DNA of 64,000 nt from Erodium maritimum (Eukaryota > Streptophyta > Magnoliopsida > Geraniales > Geraniaceae). The translations under genes were made by a program, and so were the position numbers. Under the pieces are notes generated by a model. The model saw only the letters and a list, made by a program, of their open reading frames with translations, was not told where the DNA came from and searched no databases. Location: NCBI GenBank assembly GCA_963921825.1, contig OY997591.1, positions 23,245,515-23,309,514 on the forward strand. The letters run 5' to 3'. Within the stretch, counting starts at the first letter, position 1; each line of letters opens with the position of its first letter. Below, piece after piece: positions 10,860 to 22,637 of the stretch.

Positions 10860-12032
10860 AATATTATGTTGTTCTCTCTCGCTTATGTCGAGTGCCTCTC
10901 CCGAGGAAACCCTAGACTTAGCCCTACATATGGAGCTTCATACGCCTGTCGCAGCCGCTGACATGCCAGCACGCCCATCCGGTCCTGTCCTGTTGCCGCC
11001 TACCACTATCCAATTCTCGGAAATCCCACCCTTTTGTCCCTCTTCAGTGGTCGAGTATCCATTAAAGACTCGACGTCGGAGGGCACCGAAGCAAACCCTA
11101 TTCGGTCATCCTTCCTCACGTCCTTTTCCCCCACCATCCTTTGAAGCACCGACACCGCCACCATCCACGATGATCGTGGCACCCTCCCCGAGGTCCACCA
11201 CTCTACTTTTGAAGCCATAGGGAGGTCGTCCACTGAGAGGCCAAGTCATTTCTTTGGCTTCAAGTAATCCACCGCTTGCCACTATTCCTCTTCCTAGAGT
11301 CGACCCTTTGCCTTCACTACGTCGGGATCCTATTCTTGGGAAGGCGCCCATGTTCGATAGTAGGAGAACAGAGTTAGAGGCATTAATTGACGGGATCTCG
11401 ATCCGTAATGTGGTGCAGATTCCTGTGATCCCATCCTTGGTTGCCGCTCATGCGGGTATAGTTCATCGTCGAAGGGCGTTTCAAATCGCGGGAAGACAAC
11501 CCTGCTCCGATGGTTATGTGCCGCCGGACTCCCTCGAGTACAACCTAGACAGCCTGCATGATGGTTTCTCTTCTTGTTCTCTTGAGGAGGAGGAGGAGGA
11601 GGTGGTGGAGGTCTTGGTCCCGTATTCCCCGATTGATCCATTGGTAATTGCACCCCAACAATTTGTCATGATGGGGAAGCTTTGGGCTCCGAAGCCTCCC
11701 CAGAAGGACGTCCTACTTCGGACCATCATAAATGCTTGGGACGGTTTGCCGAGGGTCTGGTGTTCAAGGACATAGGCCCTGGTGTTTTTGGTATCTACTT
11801 TGAATCAGTGGAGGCTCGAGCATGGGTCTGGGGTAATGAGCCCTGGTGTTTTGATGGACGCCCTCTCTTACTCGGAGACATGGACCGGATGGCCAGAGAG
11901 CTTCCGACTTTGGATCGGCTGCATCTCTAGGTTCATGCCCATGACCTCCCTCCATTGGTAAGGACCCGATCGACTAGGGTGACGATTGGCTCAACTTTAG
12001 GGGTATGTGTGGTTGTCCTGTGCGATCAATGG

Positions 12033-12063
<31 letters not shown>

Positions 12064-12650
12064 TCAGATAAGGTGTGGTTCTAGCACCCCGTGGAGCGTC
12101 CCCTTCATCACCACATGTTGCTGCGTTTCAAGGAGTTCCCGGACCCGGTTCAGGTCTCGCTCACCTACACGAAGATCCCTCCGTTTTGTTTCAACTATGA
12201 GGTGATCGAACATGTGGTTCAGGAGTGCGACCGAGAGATGGGTGGTACCCTACGTTTTGACTCATCCATGATAGAGTACTAGAAGGAACATAACGCCAAA
12301 TAGTACACGACCGATTGGGGGAATAAGGGGTCTCGGAACATCTCACCAGGTTTCAAGCCCGTATCCTCGAGCACTGTACCTAAGGGCGTCTTGCCTTGGG
12401 GAAAAGGCCCAATAATATCCCGAGCATTGTACCCAGCGGTACAGAACCTCAGGTAAGTGTCCCAACCGGAAGGGTCGATCTAGGATGGAAAAACTTGGTA
12501 GTCGGCCAACTCTCTAATGGCCAGGAAACCAAAGTTTTAGGCTCCTTCTAGGACGGAGGCGTGAAGAGAGGGTCCGTTGGAGAACCCCGCGATGATCATT
12601 GTACTCTGAATTATGATCATTAATGAAGTTTCTTTTGCCTAAAAAAATAG
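10860..12650 (+). mobile_element. ORF1-only LINE-derived retroposon, copy iii
   Basis: Plus-strand ORF1 relic. The N-terminal region is proline-rich with a basic stretch (YPLKTRRRRAPKQ). A coding stretch at 11254-11775 ends in the start of DUF4283 (MMGKLWAPKPPQKDVLLR). After a frameshift, DUF4283 continues at 11736-11928 (FAEGLVFKDIGPGVFGIYF, then ARAWVWGNEPWCFDGRPL). At 12091-12282 comes LLRFKEFPDPVQVSLTYTK and a degenerate knuckle, CFNYEVIEHVVQEC. An A-run (CCTAAAAAAATAG) near 12640 is a plausible tail. No endonuclease or RT follows. A run of 10 T and 18 G (12036-12063) interrupts the reading frame. The 5' edge is an estimate. Confidence 0.6.
12046..12063 (+). repeat. 18-base G homopolymer
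   Basis: T10 followed by G18 inside the ORF1 relic. It is a candidate for G-quadruplex formation or for assembly/length error. Confidence 0.8.
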
Positions 12651-12722
12651 ACACAAAGTTGGACGACTAGAAAAATTTATCATAAATTAAGATAATGATT
12701 TAAGACATTGGAGAATTAAAAC

Positions 12723-15553
12723 TGTAAGAACCGCTCCCGGTCAACGCCAGTCAAATCGGCGGAAAAACAGGAAAATTTACAATTTTGGGACAAACACTTA
12801 AATGTACCTAAATTTGATCCCGAGGGTCAAATCGGACTTAAGTTGACCCCGATATCGACCAAAGTGAGTTCTGGGGGACTCAGGGCAACTTTTTGACCAA
12901 TTTGGGAAATGTTGACTTTTTGTTGGAAAAGTCAACCGAGCGACGTTTTGGTCCGTTCGAGGCCCGTTTTGGATCCAAAAAGCTTAGCCGTCGTTACAGC
13001 GGTTTTAGTTGGGCCGTTTCCTTGTAGCACGTGAAGTTTCGTAATTTCTTGGAAAATGGGCCCGTTCGGGGCCAAAGACGGCCGAATTTCGCGAATCTGA
13101 CTGAAAAATATCTAGAAAGATATCTTTCAAAGGGGTGGGACCCACTTGCCACTTGTCACACAAGTGATGGTAGTTGGTAATTTGAACAAAACAAAAGGAA
13201 ATGGACATGAGTGTTCGACCATTTTACAAAAAAGGAGGAGAGAGAAAGAAAAAAAAAAGAGAAGGAGGAAAGGAGAAAAGGGAAAAGAAAGGGAGAGTTT
13301 TTTGTCGATTTCCCGACAATCCGACCGACGGATCGTCTCAACGGTTGTAGAATCAAGCTCCCTTCGTCATTCTCTACGGTGAGAACCCATTCTTTTCTCG
13401 TTTTGGTACGTTTGAATTTTAGGGTTTGAGTTTAAACGGTTTGTTTAAGGTTGGGTTTTTGTTAGAATTGGTTTAAAGACGAATGGTTGAGGTTTGGGGT
13501 TCGTTAGGAACGTCTTGGGGCGAAAAGGAAAATTTTCCATTGTGGCCGTGTGGGGCCCACTTGTCCGGGCCTCGGGTTTTTCGTGTTCGGGTGGTTTTGG
13601 ACGATCCCCAAGTCGATAATTCACACCCGGAAAGAATTATGGAATTAATTTGTGCGAGTTGGAAATTTCGGGTTTAGAAACTTTAAACGCGAATTAAATC
13701 GCTCGGAAGTCGGAAATTGATTCCGTCGATTGCATTAAAACCCTTGAATTATTCTAAGATCGTAGAAACGAAAACGGGAATTTTCGGAGGCCCGGAAGGG
13801 CGTCTTCCGATCTCGGGCAGATTCGCCGGGCCGGGCGAATCGGGCCTTTCCGGCCCATTGTTGACAATGTCGAGTAACTGGGAAGTTTGGGAGTGATCGA
13901 CATTGTCGGGGTTGTTTTTGGGCGTCTAATTCTTTAAAATTCAGCTTTGCCTGCGAACTTAAAAAGTGTTTTAATTGTGTTCTTGTTAGATCGTACCGCC
14001 GGCCGCGGAAAGGGGAGGCTAGGCGAGTGATCGCGAGCACGCCGGAGCTTGGGCATGGACTTTTGGGAAAGCGTTACGAGGTAGGGAAAAGTAGCCGGAT
14101 CTCGGTCTTGACTAGGGAAAGTTTACAGTAGAAATGCATGTGACACCTAGTGGTGTCGTAGGATAAGTAAGTTTATCGAACACTAGAAATGCAGGCGACA
14201 CTTAGTGGTGTCGTATGATACGTGAACGTATCGAACAATAGAAATGCATGTGACACTTAGGAGTGTTGTAGGATAAGTGATATCGAACAATAGAAATACT
14301 GGTGGCATTTGGTTGTGCCCTGAGGTTGATTGAATTGTTTGTGTTTGTTGGTGGCCATGAGTGCATGTGGGGAGTTGAATCCGTATTTTACTGTTTGTGT
14401 GTCTTAGGTGGCCATGAGTGGCTGTGGGGAGTTGAACCCATATTTTACTATTTGTGTGTCTTGGTGGCCATGAGTGTCTGTGGGAAGTTGGACACGTATT
14501 TTACCGTTTGTGTGTCTTGGGTGGCCATGAGTGCCTGTGGGGCCCGTATTTTTACTGTTTGTGTGTCGTGGGTGGCCATGTGTGCCTGTGGGGTGTTAAA
14601 CCTGTGTTGTCGCTATTTGTTGAACCTTGTGTGATGACTGTGATTGTTCTGGTGGTACTGTTGAGCTATGCCCGATGGGTGTGTCGTACCCTACGGTGTG
14701 TGGTCGGTAAAGAGCAGAGGGTTGTGTCCCCATCAGGTGAGTAGCACCTTCCGGCGCGTGATCGGTAAAATGCTGAGGTTAGAGCTGTGCCCGAGGGGTG
14801 TGTCGTACCCTCCAATGCGTGGTCGGTAAAGAGTAGAGGGTTGTGATCCTCGTAGGTGAGTAGCACCTTCCGGCGCGTGATTGGTAAAGTGATGAGGCTG
14901 GATTTATGCCCGAGGGGTGTGTCGTACCCTCCGGTGCACGGTCGGTAAAGAGCAGAGGGCTGTGTCCCCATCAGGTGAGTAGCACCTTCCGGCGCGTGAT
15001 CGGTAAAGTGCTGAAGCTTGGGGTTGTGGTTTGCGTGATTTTGATCACTTTCGTGTTGTGTTCTTTGGGGTCGTCTTTACGGTGTCGGGTCTACATTACG
15101 TGTACGAGTGTTTAGTTTGGTTGGGGAAAGTAACAGTTTTCGCGTGAAAGTCGGGTTGTTTGAGTTTGGGGATGGTAGTCACCGGTGCTTTGTCTGTGGT
15201 AGTTGTTTCCGGCATTTTCTACTAGTATGCCGTAGTTAGTCTGGTATCCGTGGTGGTGAGCGAACGCTCACCCCTAGCTGTTTTTCCTACAGGTACTGGT
15301 CTCGAGGCGGACTAGGGGAACTCTCGAAGCTTGAAGAGTTGGGAGCAAGAGTCCGGGTTTCTTTTTGGGAGTTTAGCGACGTACGCTTTGGTTGTTTTTG
15401 TCCGCTTCTTTTGGACGTACTTTATGCTGTAAAATATTATTTTGATTCACTCAAAGTGGAAATTTTAAGCGGTTTATTAAAATATTTGAAAATTGTTTAT
15501 TTGTTTCACCGTTCGCATTTCGGGTTCGGTTCTGCCGAATTCTGGGCGTGACC
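12723..15553 (+). repeat. 5' LTR of chromovirus A
   Basis: 2,831 bp, opening TGTAAGAACCGCTCCCGG and closing in the GGGCGTGAC motif next to the primer site. From left to right it shows a GTTGACTTTTxxxGGAAAAG block, a purine-rich tract (13225-13300), a CTCTACGGTGAG motif near 13375, the 57-59 bp minisatellite (14350-14610), a 119-bp tandem repeat (14660-15016) and the conserved hairpin/pyrimidine block (15225-15293). Confidence 0.88.
14660..15016 (+). repeat. 119-bp tandem repeat, three copies
   Basis: CCCGATGGGTG or CCCGAGGGGTG marks start at 14671, 14790 and 14909, exactly 119 bases apart. Each unit also carries GTCGTACCCTCC, GGTCGGTAAAGAG and AGTAGCACCTTCCGG. The same array is present in the distal block of A's 3' LTR (31815-32170), which supports assigning both blocks to one element. 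Confidence 0.9.
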
Positions 15554-15556
15554 GTT

Positions 15557-15568
15557 TGGTATCAAAGC
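15557..15568 (+). promoter_or_regulatory. Primer binding site of A (tRNA-iMet type)
   Basis: TGGTATCAAAGC, four bases after the LTR end, resembles the complement of the 3' end of initiator methionine tRNA used by most plant Ty3/gypsy and copia elements. It is followed by CTCGAGGTTTCACACCTCGG, an inverted repeat that can fold. Confidence 0.8.
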
Positions 15569-16186
15569 TCGAGGTTTCACACCTCGGACTGTACGTCAAT
15601 TAGGTGGGGAGAGTTGAGTCATTAAAAGTCCCGTCGTGCGTGGGTTGCGCAAGTCGGAAACTGTGTGTAGACCCCATGAGGCATGTTTGTTGTTGTGTGT
15701 ATGTGCAGTACTGTTGTAACTGGCATAATGATTGTGTGTTGCTGCGTGAAACGTTTTTAAGCTGTCGCGACTCGACTCAGGAGCGCTCCTGTAGTCGAAC
15801 GTGACGGTGCTGATATCAAGTGGGTACAATTTAGTTCGGGGACGCCTGGACCGGGTTGTAACTACGTGATGTCAAAAATGAGATTTTATGATGAAAGGGA
15901 GAAAAGTTTTTAAAATTGGTTGGCCCTGTGGGTGTGTTTTTAAGTTTGTTGGCCCGGTGGGCGTGTTTTGGAATTGGTTGGCCCGGTGGGCGTGTTTCGA
16001 ATTTGGTTGGCCTTGTGGGCTTGTGATTGAGGTTGGGTGATTGGAATTTGTCTGTGAATTTTTGTGCGTGTGGTCGATAATTTGGTGATCGAGCGTGTGT
16101 GGCGCTTAAGGCTGTTTTTTTTGGGTTAAAAGGGGGTAAGAATCGAGTCTGAAACGAATTTGGGAAACAGGCCTGCGCGAGCGTCA

Positions 16187-16285
16187 CGGAACCTGTCACG
16201 GATCCGTGACGGAGCAGCGCGTTTTGGTCCTTCGTCACGGCTCCGTGACCCCAACCGTGACGGGGTCTGTCACGGATCCGTGATT
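16187..16285 (+). repeat. Cluster of CACGG/CCGTG palindromes
   Basis: GTCACGGATCCGTGAC (a perfect 16-bp palindrome), GTCACGGCTCCGTGAC and TCACGGATCCGTGA occur within 100 bases. The matching position in B (24120-24330) has a different CGTGC/GCACG-rich array instead. Confidence 0.85.
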
Positions 16286-16645
16286 CCTGTCTTGTTCCAC
16301 CGTCTTGACTGTGCAGTTTGTGTGTTGGTTTTGCGTGGCTGTGTTCACGACTGTGTTGGTTGTAGAGGTCGTAAGTTCGGTGTTAAAGGGTGAGGTCTTG
16401 GGTTCGAGACTCATCAATAACCTACGGTGGTGATACAGCGCCTCTGTGTCAAGGTCTCACCACAGAGAAGGGTTAGGGTTGATGCGCTACGGCGCCATAC
16501 GAACTAGGTTTCCCCTATGTGAACGGGTGTTCGAGGTTTCCCTCACGTGAATAGGTGGTTTGGGGTTTCCTTCACGTGAGTTGGTTATTCGAGGTTTCCC
16601 TCGCGTGAACGGGTGGTTTGAGGTTTCCTTCACGTGAGTGGGTTA

Positions 16646-16900
16646 TTTGAGGTTTCCCTACGTGATCGGGTAATTGGGGTATTAAGGTTGTGAGCAATAG
16701 TGGCTTGCTGAGTTGAGAACATGATCCCTGTTTGAGGTTTCCCTACGTGATCGGGTAATTGGGGTATTGAGGTTGTGAGCAATAGTGGCTTGCGGAGTTG
16801 AGAACATGATCCCCGTTTGAGGTTTTCCTACGTGATCGGGTAATTAGGGTATTGAGGTTGTGAGCAATAGTGGCTTGCGGAATTGAGAATATGATCCCCA
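16646..16900 (+). repeat. 85-bp tandem repeat, three copies
   Basis: Units start with GAGGTTTCCCTACGTGATCG at about 16646, 16731 and 16816 and end in GAGAACATGATCCC. B retains a shorter version at 24975-25150. Confidence 0.88.
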
Positions 16901-17159
16901 TTCGAGGTTTCCCTTACGTGAGCGAGTATTTGAGGTATTGATAGCGTGAGCAGTGTGACGTTTTGGTATCAGGTTTTGAGGTAGTGGTTTGCCCTGGTTA
17001 GATTGGTAAGTCGTTAGTGCTTTACTAGTATGCCATAATCAAACGGGTGTCCGTGGAGGTGAGCAGAACGCTCATCCCCTTTACTACTTTTCCCGCAGGG
17101 GACGAGTAGCGAATACTGGTTTGGTTGCGGAAAGCTATAAGTAAATGCATAGAGGATCG

Positions 17160-17400
17160 TGTGAGGGTTGTGCTATACCTTATCGGTGTGACTAATGGAG
17201 TGGTTGTTCGGTCTCTGATTTGGGCGTCATTTTTATTGGATATCGGGGCGTCACACTCGTTTGCTTCGTCGAGTTGTGCTGAGATGTTGGGGCTGAGTTT
17301 AGAGCCGTTGAGTCCACCCCTGCGTCTGGACACGCCGGTTGGTGGTGGTATGGTGTTGACTAGGGTCTGTCGTGCCTGCGAAGTTAGAGAAGCGAACTGA
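17160..17400 (+). mobile_element. Protease domain of chromovirus A
   Basis: Translation contains LLDIGASHSFASSSCAEMLG, the active-site loop region of retropepsins in Ty3/gypsy elements, followed by a hydrophobic flap-like stretch. It lies directly upstream of the RT region, as expected for a gypsy pol. Confidence 0.75.
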
Positions 17401-17591
17401 TACAGGAGGTTCGAGAGAGGGCTCAAGAGCCCTGATGCTGGATCGAGTCCTCACCCCGAGGATTCGGGTATGTTCGGAGTTGGTGGGCACGACGATGTTA
17501 GTGGGGCGAGGTCTTAGAGAGACTACGAGGGTCCGTGAGGTTCGGCAGCGACTGAGCTTGTGCGTGTATCCGTGGGAAGGATACTTACGAA

Positions 17592-19268
17592 ATGACAGCC
17601 ATTGACGTGATCCTGAGAATGGATTGGCTGGTGAAGTACCGAGCCAATATCGACTGTTACAGGCGACGAGTGACGGTATCAACAGGCAACACGAAAGTTT
17701 CATGTATTCTGGGCAGTAGGAGCGGAGTTCTCCTGTCGGCATTGTCTGCAGTGGAGGAAGTATCGGCTATGCAGAGCCGCGAGTTACCGCGAGTGGTATG
17801 CGAGTGTCCCGAGGTCCTTCCTGAGGAGTTGAGCGGATTGTCACCAGTTCGTGAGGTGGATTTCGGAATAGACCTGAGGCTGGGAACGACACTGATATCG
17901 ATGGCGCCTTACAGGTTCGCGCCAGCAGAGTTGACCGAGCTGAAGCGTCAGCTCGAGGAGCTTCGGGAGAAGGGGTTTATCTGTCCGAGCACATCGCCGT
18001 GGGGAGCACCAGCACTCTTCGTGAAGAAGAAGAGTGGAGAACTTCGGATGTGTATAAACTACCGGAAGCTGAACCGGGTTACGGTGAAGAACCGATACCC
18101 GATGCCGAGAATTGACGACTTGTTCGACCAGTTGAGAGGGTCGACATGCTTATCGAAGATCGATCTGCGATCCGGATATTACCAGTTGCGAGTCCGGCAG
18201 GAGGATGTTGCAAAGACTGCATTCCGGACACGCTATGGGCATTACGAGTTCTTAGTGATGCCATTTGGACTGACGAACGCACCTGCAGCGTTCATGGATC
18301 TGATGAACAGTATATTCCGGGCGTTCTTAGATCAATTTGTGGTGGTGTTTGTAGACGTCATCTTGATCTACTCGCAGAAAGAAGCGGCACATGAGGAGCA
18401 TCTGAGGGCTGTTCTGACCCTGCTGCGCACACATCAGCTATATGCCAACCTGGAGAAGTGCGAGTTTTGGCTCGCTGAGGTGAAATTCCTCGGTCACATT
18501 GTATCCCGTGATGGTATACTGGTCGATACATCGAAGATCAACGCGGTTTCGAAGTGGGCACGACCCACGAGTGTCTTCGAGATCCGCAGCTTCTTGGGGT
18601 TGGCAGGATATTATCGGCGGTTTGTCCAGGACTTTGCGCGACTAGCCGTGCCTATGACTCTTTTGACGCGCAAGGGAGTCGGATTTGTGTGGACAGAGGA
18701 TTGTGAACGTGCGTTCACGGAGCTGAAGACTCGTCTGACTACCGCTCCAGTATTGATAGTGCCAGAGCGAGGGGTCGGGTATGAGGTCTACTGTGACGCG
18801 TCCGGGGAAGGACTAGGATGTGTACTGATGCAGTTGGGTAGAGTGGTTGCTTATGGCTCCAGGCAGTTGAAGACACACGAGCACAACTATCCTACCCATG
18901 ACTTGGAATTAGCGGTAGTCGTGTTTGCGCTAAAGGGCTGGAGGTATTATTTGTATGTCGAGCGATTTCAGGTCTTCTCGGATCACAAGAGCCTCAAGTA
19001 CATCTTTTCCCAACGAGACCTGAACATGCGCCAACGACGATGGATGGAGATACTTGAGGAGTACGACTTTGAGCTACACTACCATCCGGGTAAGGCGAAC
19101 GTGGTTGCCGACGCCCTGAGTAGGAAGTCGGTTCCGAGTCTTGCTAGCATATCAGTCCGAGAGTGTGACATGATGGGGGAACTGGGCACGTTCGGGCTTG
19201 AGCTAGAGGAGGTTACTGGTGGCGTGGCCATGTGCTCATTGGTGGCTCAACCCTCACTACTTTCCTGA
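17592..19268 (+). mobile_element. Reverse transcriptase and RNase H of chromovirus A
   Basis: A 558-codon frame. RT occupies residues of about 100-270: [15 protein letters not shown], the hallmark [18 protein letters not shown], then [28 protein letters not shown] and [18 protein letters not shown]. The connection with [11 protein letters not shown] and [12 protein letters not shown] follows. RNase H runs from about residue 395 ([16 protein letters not shown]) to [15 protein letters not shown] near 510. These blocks and their spacing are characteristic of plant chromoviruses. In the element's life cycle this part copies the RNA genome and degrades the RNA template. Confidence 0.92.
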
Positions 19269-19509
19269 GTGTTAGAGGCGCAGTCGGAGGACGTCGAGAC
19301 GTCAGAAATCCGAGAGAGGGTCGTCAGTGGTGTCGATGTGGAAGGCTGGGAACTCAGTGCTGATTGGGGTTACGATATCGAGGAGGGTTATTCGTGCCGG
19401 AAACTGTAGAGACGACGTGTTGCGAGAGTCACATCATTCGCGTCTTATAGTGCACCCGGGTAGCACCAAGATGTAACGCGACATCAGGCGGCACTTCTGG
19501 TGGAGCGGG

Positions 19510-20130
19510 ATGCGGAGAGAGGTCACAGAATTTGTGTCGAGATGTCTCACCTGTCAACAGGTGAAAGCCGAACATCAGCGTCCTGCCGGATTATTGCAGT
19601 CACTGCCGATTGCCCAGTGGAAGTGGGAGCACGTCACGATGGACTTCGTGAGTGGGTTGTCGAGATCGCCGAGGGGACATGATGCGGTATGGGTGGTAGT
19701 CGACCGGTTGACCAAGTCGGCCCATTTCCTGGCCATGAGGAAGACGGATCCGGTTGACAAGTTGAGCCGCCTGTACATTCAGGAGATAGTGCGTCTCCAT
19801 GGAGTCCCTGTGTCGATAGTGTCTGAAAGGGATCCTCGTTTCACGTCTAGATTTTGGCCGAGTCTGCAGACCGCGTTGGGGACCGAGGTTCTGCTTAGTA
19901 CAGCACACCACCCCCAGACAGACGGCCAGTCCGAGCGCACGATTCAGATTATGGAGGACATGCTGCGAGCATGTGTGCTAGACTTTAGGGGGTCGTGGGA
20001 GACCCACCTACCGTTAGTCGAGTTCGCCTACAACAACAGCTTCCAGGCCAGTATTGGGATGGCACCGTTTGAAGCGTTGTATGGTAGGTCGTGTCGATCG
20101 CCAGTATACTGGGCAGAGGTGGGGACATGA
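19510..20130 (+). mobile_element. Integrase core of chromovirus A
   Basis: Zinc-binding end [17 protein letters not shown], then the catalytic core: [68 protein letters not shown], and [20 protein letters not shown] with [11 protein letters not shown]. This order and wording are typical of Tekay-like chromoviruses. Confidence 0.9.
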
Positions 20131-20690
20131 GTCTACTAGGGCTAGAGCTTGTTCGAGAGACGACAGAGAAGGTCGCGCTGATACGCGAGCGGTTGAAGAC
20201 CGCGCAGAGTCGGCAGAAGAGATACGCCGACAGACGACGTCGACCTCTTGAGTTTGCAGTCGATGACCACATGTTCCTGAAGGTGAGCACGAGGAAGGGA
20301 CTGGTACGGTTCAGCCGCGGCGGAGGCAAGTTAGCCCCGCGGTACATCGGCCCTTTCGAGATCTTGAGCAGAGTGGGAGCAGTGGCATATCGTTTGGCAT
20401 TACCACCGCAACTTGTGAGTGTTCAAAACGTCTTCCACGTGTCCCAGTTGCGGAAGTACAATGCGGACCCCTCCCACGTCATTGAGTGGGAAGATATCGA
20501 GGTGGTTGACGATGTCTCTTATGAGGAGCACCCAGTTCGAATCATGGACACACGAGAATAGGTCTTGCGTGGCAAGGTTATCCGCCTAGTACAGGTGCAG
20601 TGGCGACACCACTGGGCCGAGTCGACTTGGGAGCGCGAGGACGAGGTTCGCGCAAAGTACCCCGATCTGTTCGACTCCTGAGGTACGTCT
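20091..20690 (+). mobile_element. Integrase C-terminus and chromodomain-like tail of A
   Basis: PRYIGPFEILSRVGAVAYRL followed by LPPQLVSVQNVFHVSQLRKY is the GPY/F module. Downstream, the translation has LRGKVIRLVQVQWRHH and STWEREDEVRAKYPDLF, the diverged (type II) chromodomain of Tekay-type elements, thought to guide insertion to heterochromatin. Confidence 0.85.
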
Positions 20691-20717
20691 GTTTTAAATT
20701 TCGCGGACGAAATTCCT

Positions 20718-20732
20718 TTAAGGGGGGTAGAT
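20718..20732 (+). promoter_or_regulatory. Polypurine tract of A
   Basis: TTTAAGGGGGGTAGAT directly precedes the 3' LTR start (TGTAAGAACC at 20733). B has the same tract at about 28532-28547. In this family the tract primes plus-strand synthesis. Confidence 0.85.
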
Positions 20733-21614
20733 TGTAAGAACCGCTCCCGGTCAACGCCAGTCAAATCGACGGAAAAACAGGAAAATGTAAAATTTTGGCA
20801 CAAACACTTAAATGAACCTAAATTTGACCCCAAGGGTCATATCGGACTTAAGTTGACCCCGATATCGACCAAAGTGGGTTCTGGGGGACTCAGGGCAACT
20901 TTTTGACCAATTTGGGAAAGGTTGACTTTTTGCGGGAAAAGTCAACCGAGCGACTTTTTGGTTCGTTCGAGGCCCGTTTTGGATCCAAAAATCTTAGCCG
21001 TCTTACAGCGGTCTTAGTTGGGCCGTTTCCTTGTAGCACGTGAAGTTTCGTAATTTCTTGGAAAATGGGCCCGTTCAGGGCCCGAGACGGCCGGATATCG
21101 CGAATCTGACTAAAAATATCTAGAACGATATTTTTCAAAGGGGTGGGACCCACTTGCCACTTGTCACACAAGTGATGGTAGTTGGTAATTTGAACAAAAT
21201 AAAAGGAATGGGCATGAGTGTTCGGCCATTTTACAAAAAAGGAGAAGGAGAGAAAAAAAAAGAGAAAAAGAAGAGAGAAGGAGGAAAGGAGAAAAGGGAA
21301 AAGAAAGGGAGAGTTTTTGTCGATTTCCCGACAATCTGAACGACGGATCGTATCAACGGTTGTAGAATCGAGCTCCCTTCGTCATTCTCTACGGTGAGAA
21401 CCCATTCTTTTCTCGTTTTGGTACGTTTGAATTTTAGGGTTTGAGTTTAAACGGTTTGTTTAAGGTTGGGTTTTGGTTAGAACTGGTTTAAAGACGAATG
21501 GTTGAGGTTTGGGGTTCGTTAGGAACGTTTTGGGGTGAAAAGGAATATTTTCCATTATGGCCGTGTGGGGCCCACTTTCCCGGGCCTCGGGTTTGTCGTG
21601 TTCGGGTGGTTTTG
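20733..21614 (+). repeat. Proximal block of A's 3' LTR
   Basis: Matches the first part of the 5' LTR (12723 onward) at about 95% by eye, up to the CGGGTGGTTTTGG motif, where B begins. The remainder of A's 3' LTR resumes at 31543. Confidence 0.85.
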
Positions 21615-22637
21615 GTTGAGGCATTTCCTTGTAGCCCGTGAAGTTTCTTAATGTCTTGGAAAAAGTGCCCGTTCGGGGCCCGAGACGGCCGAATTTCGCG
21701 AATCTGATTGAAAAATATCTACCAAGATATTTTTCTAACTCATGGGACCCACAAAGACACTTGTCATGATTATGGTGGTTGGTTGGTTTTTAAATTAGAG
21801 AAAAAGGGGGAAAAGGGATGGTAGTTTGGTAAATTGGAGAAAATGGTGTGTTTGAAACAAATTAAAAGGGAAAGAGGGAGTTGGTTTGGGGAAAATAGAA
21901 AAAAGGGGAAGAGGGTCAGAAAGAGAAAGAAGAGAGAGAAAAGGAGATATAAGAAGGAGAAAAAAAAAAGAGAAGAAGCAATTAGGGTTTGTCGATCTCT
22001 CGACGATCCAACCGACGGATCGTCTCAACGATCGAAGAATCGAGCTCACGTCATCATTTCCTACGGTGAGCACTTATCCGATCTTCGTTTTGTTATGTTT
22101 AAAAGTTAGGGTTTGGGTTAAAACGTGTAAACTTTGGATGAGTTGAGGTGTGGGGTTCGTTGGAAGCGTTTTGGAGCGAGAAATGATCGTTTTCCGGTGA
22201 ACGGAGGCTCGGAGGAGCTCCGGCCACCGTGCATGGTGCCTGCCGGAGTTGGGGGTGGCTGGCCCGAGCTAGGGCCGGCCACCACCATGGTGAACCGGCC
22301 CAAAACCGACCCAACCACCCTCGGGTCTTAAGGGCCGGGTGGGGCCCACATGCCCGGGTCTCGGGTTTTCGTGTTCGTGTGGTTTAGGACGATCTACAAG
22401 TCGTTAATTCACACCAGGAATGAATTTCGTAATTAAATTGTAAAAGTTATAAATGACGGGTTTAGAAACTTTAAACGCGAATTAAATTGCTCGGAAGTCG
22501 GAAATTGATTCCGTCAATTGCGTTGGAACCCTTGAATTATTCTAAGACCGTAGAAACGAAAACGGGAATTTTCGGAGCCCCGGCAGGACGTTTTCCAATC
22601 CCGGGCAGATTCTCCATGACGAGCGAATCGGGCTTTT

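Larger units (their letters stand above)
15569..17100 (+). other. Leader of A, with tandem repeats and palindromes, no gag recognised
   Basis: About 1.5 kb between primer site and protease that shows no gag or zinc-knuckle coding. It holds a GTTGGCCCGGTGGGCGTG repeat of about 33 bp (15920-16025), a cluster of CACGG/CCGTG palindromes (16187-16285), short CACGTGA-containing repeats (16500-16645) and three exact-period 85-bp units (16646-16900). The block at 17022-17100 resembles the hairpin/pyrimidine block of the LTR. Confidence 0.7.

Noticed and set aside
12650-12722. TGGACGAC near 12660 and 10793 as a target duplication of retroposon iii
   Set aside because: The right copy is not adjacent to the A tail and the match is only eight bases, so chance is likely.
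14660-15016. Regular direct repeats that could suggest a CRISPR array
   Set aside because: The units are contiguous 119-bp repeats without unique spacers, inside a plant LTR.
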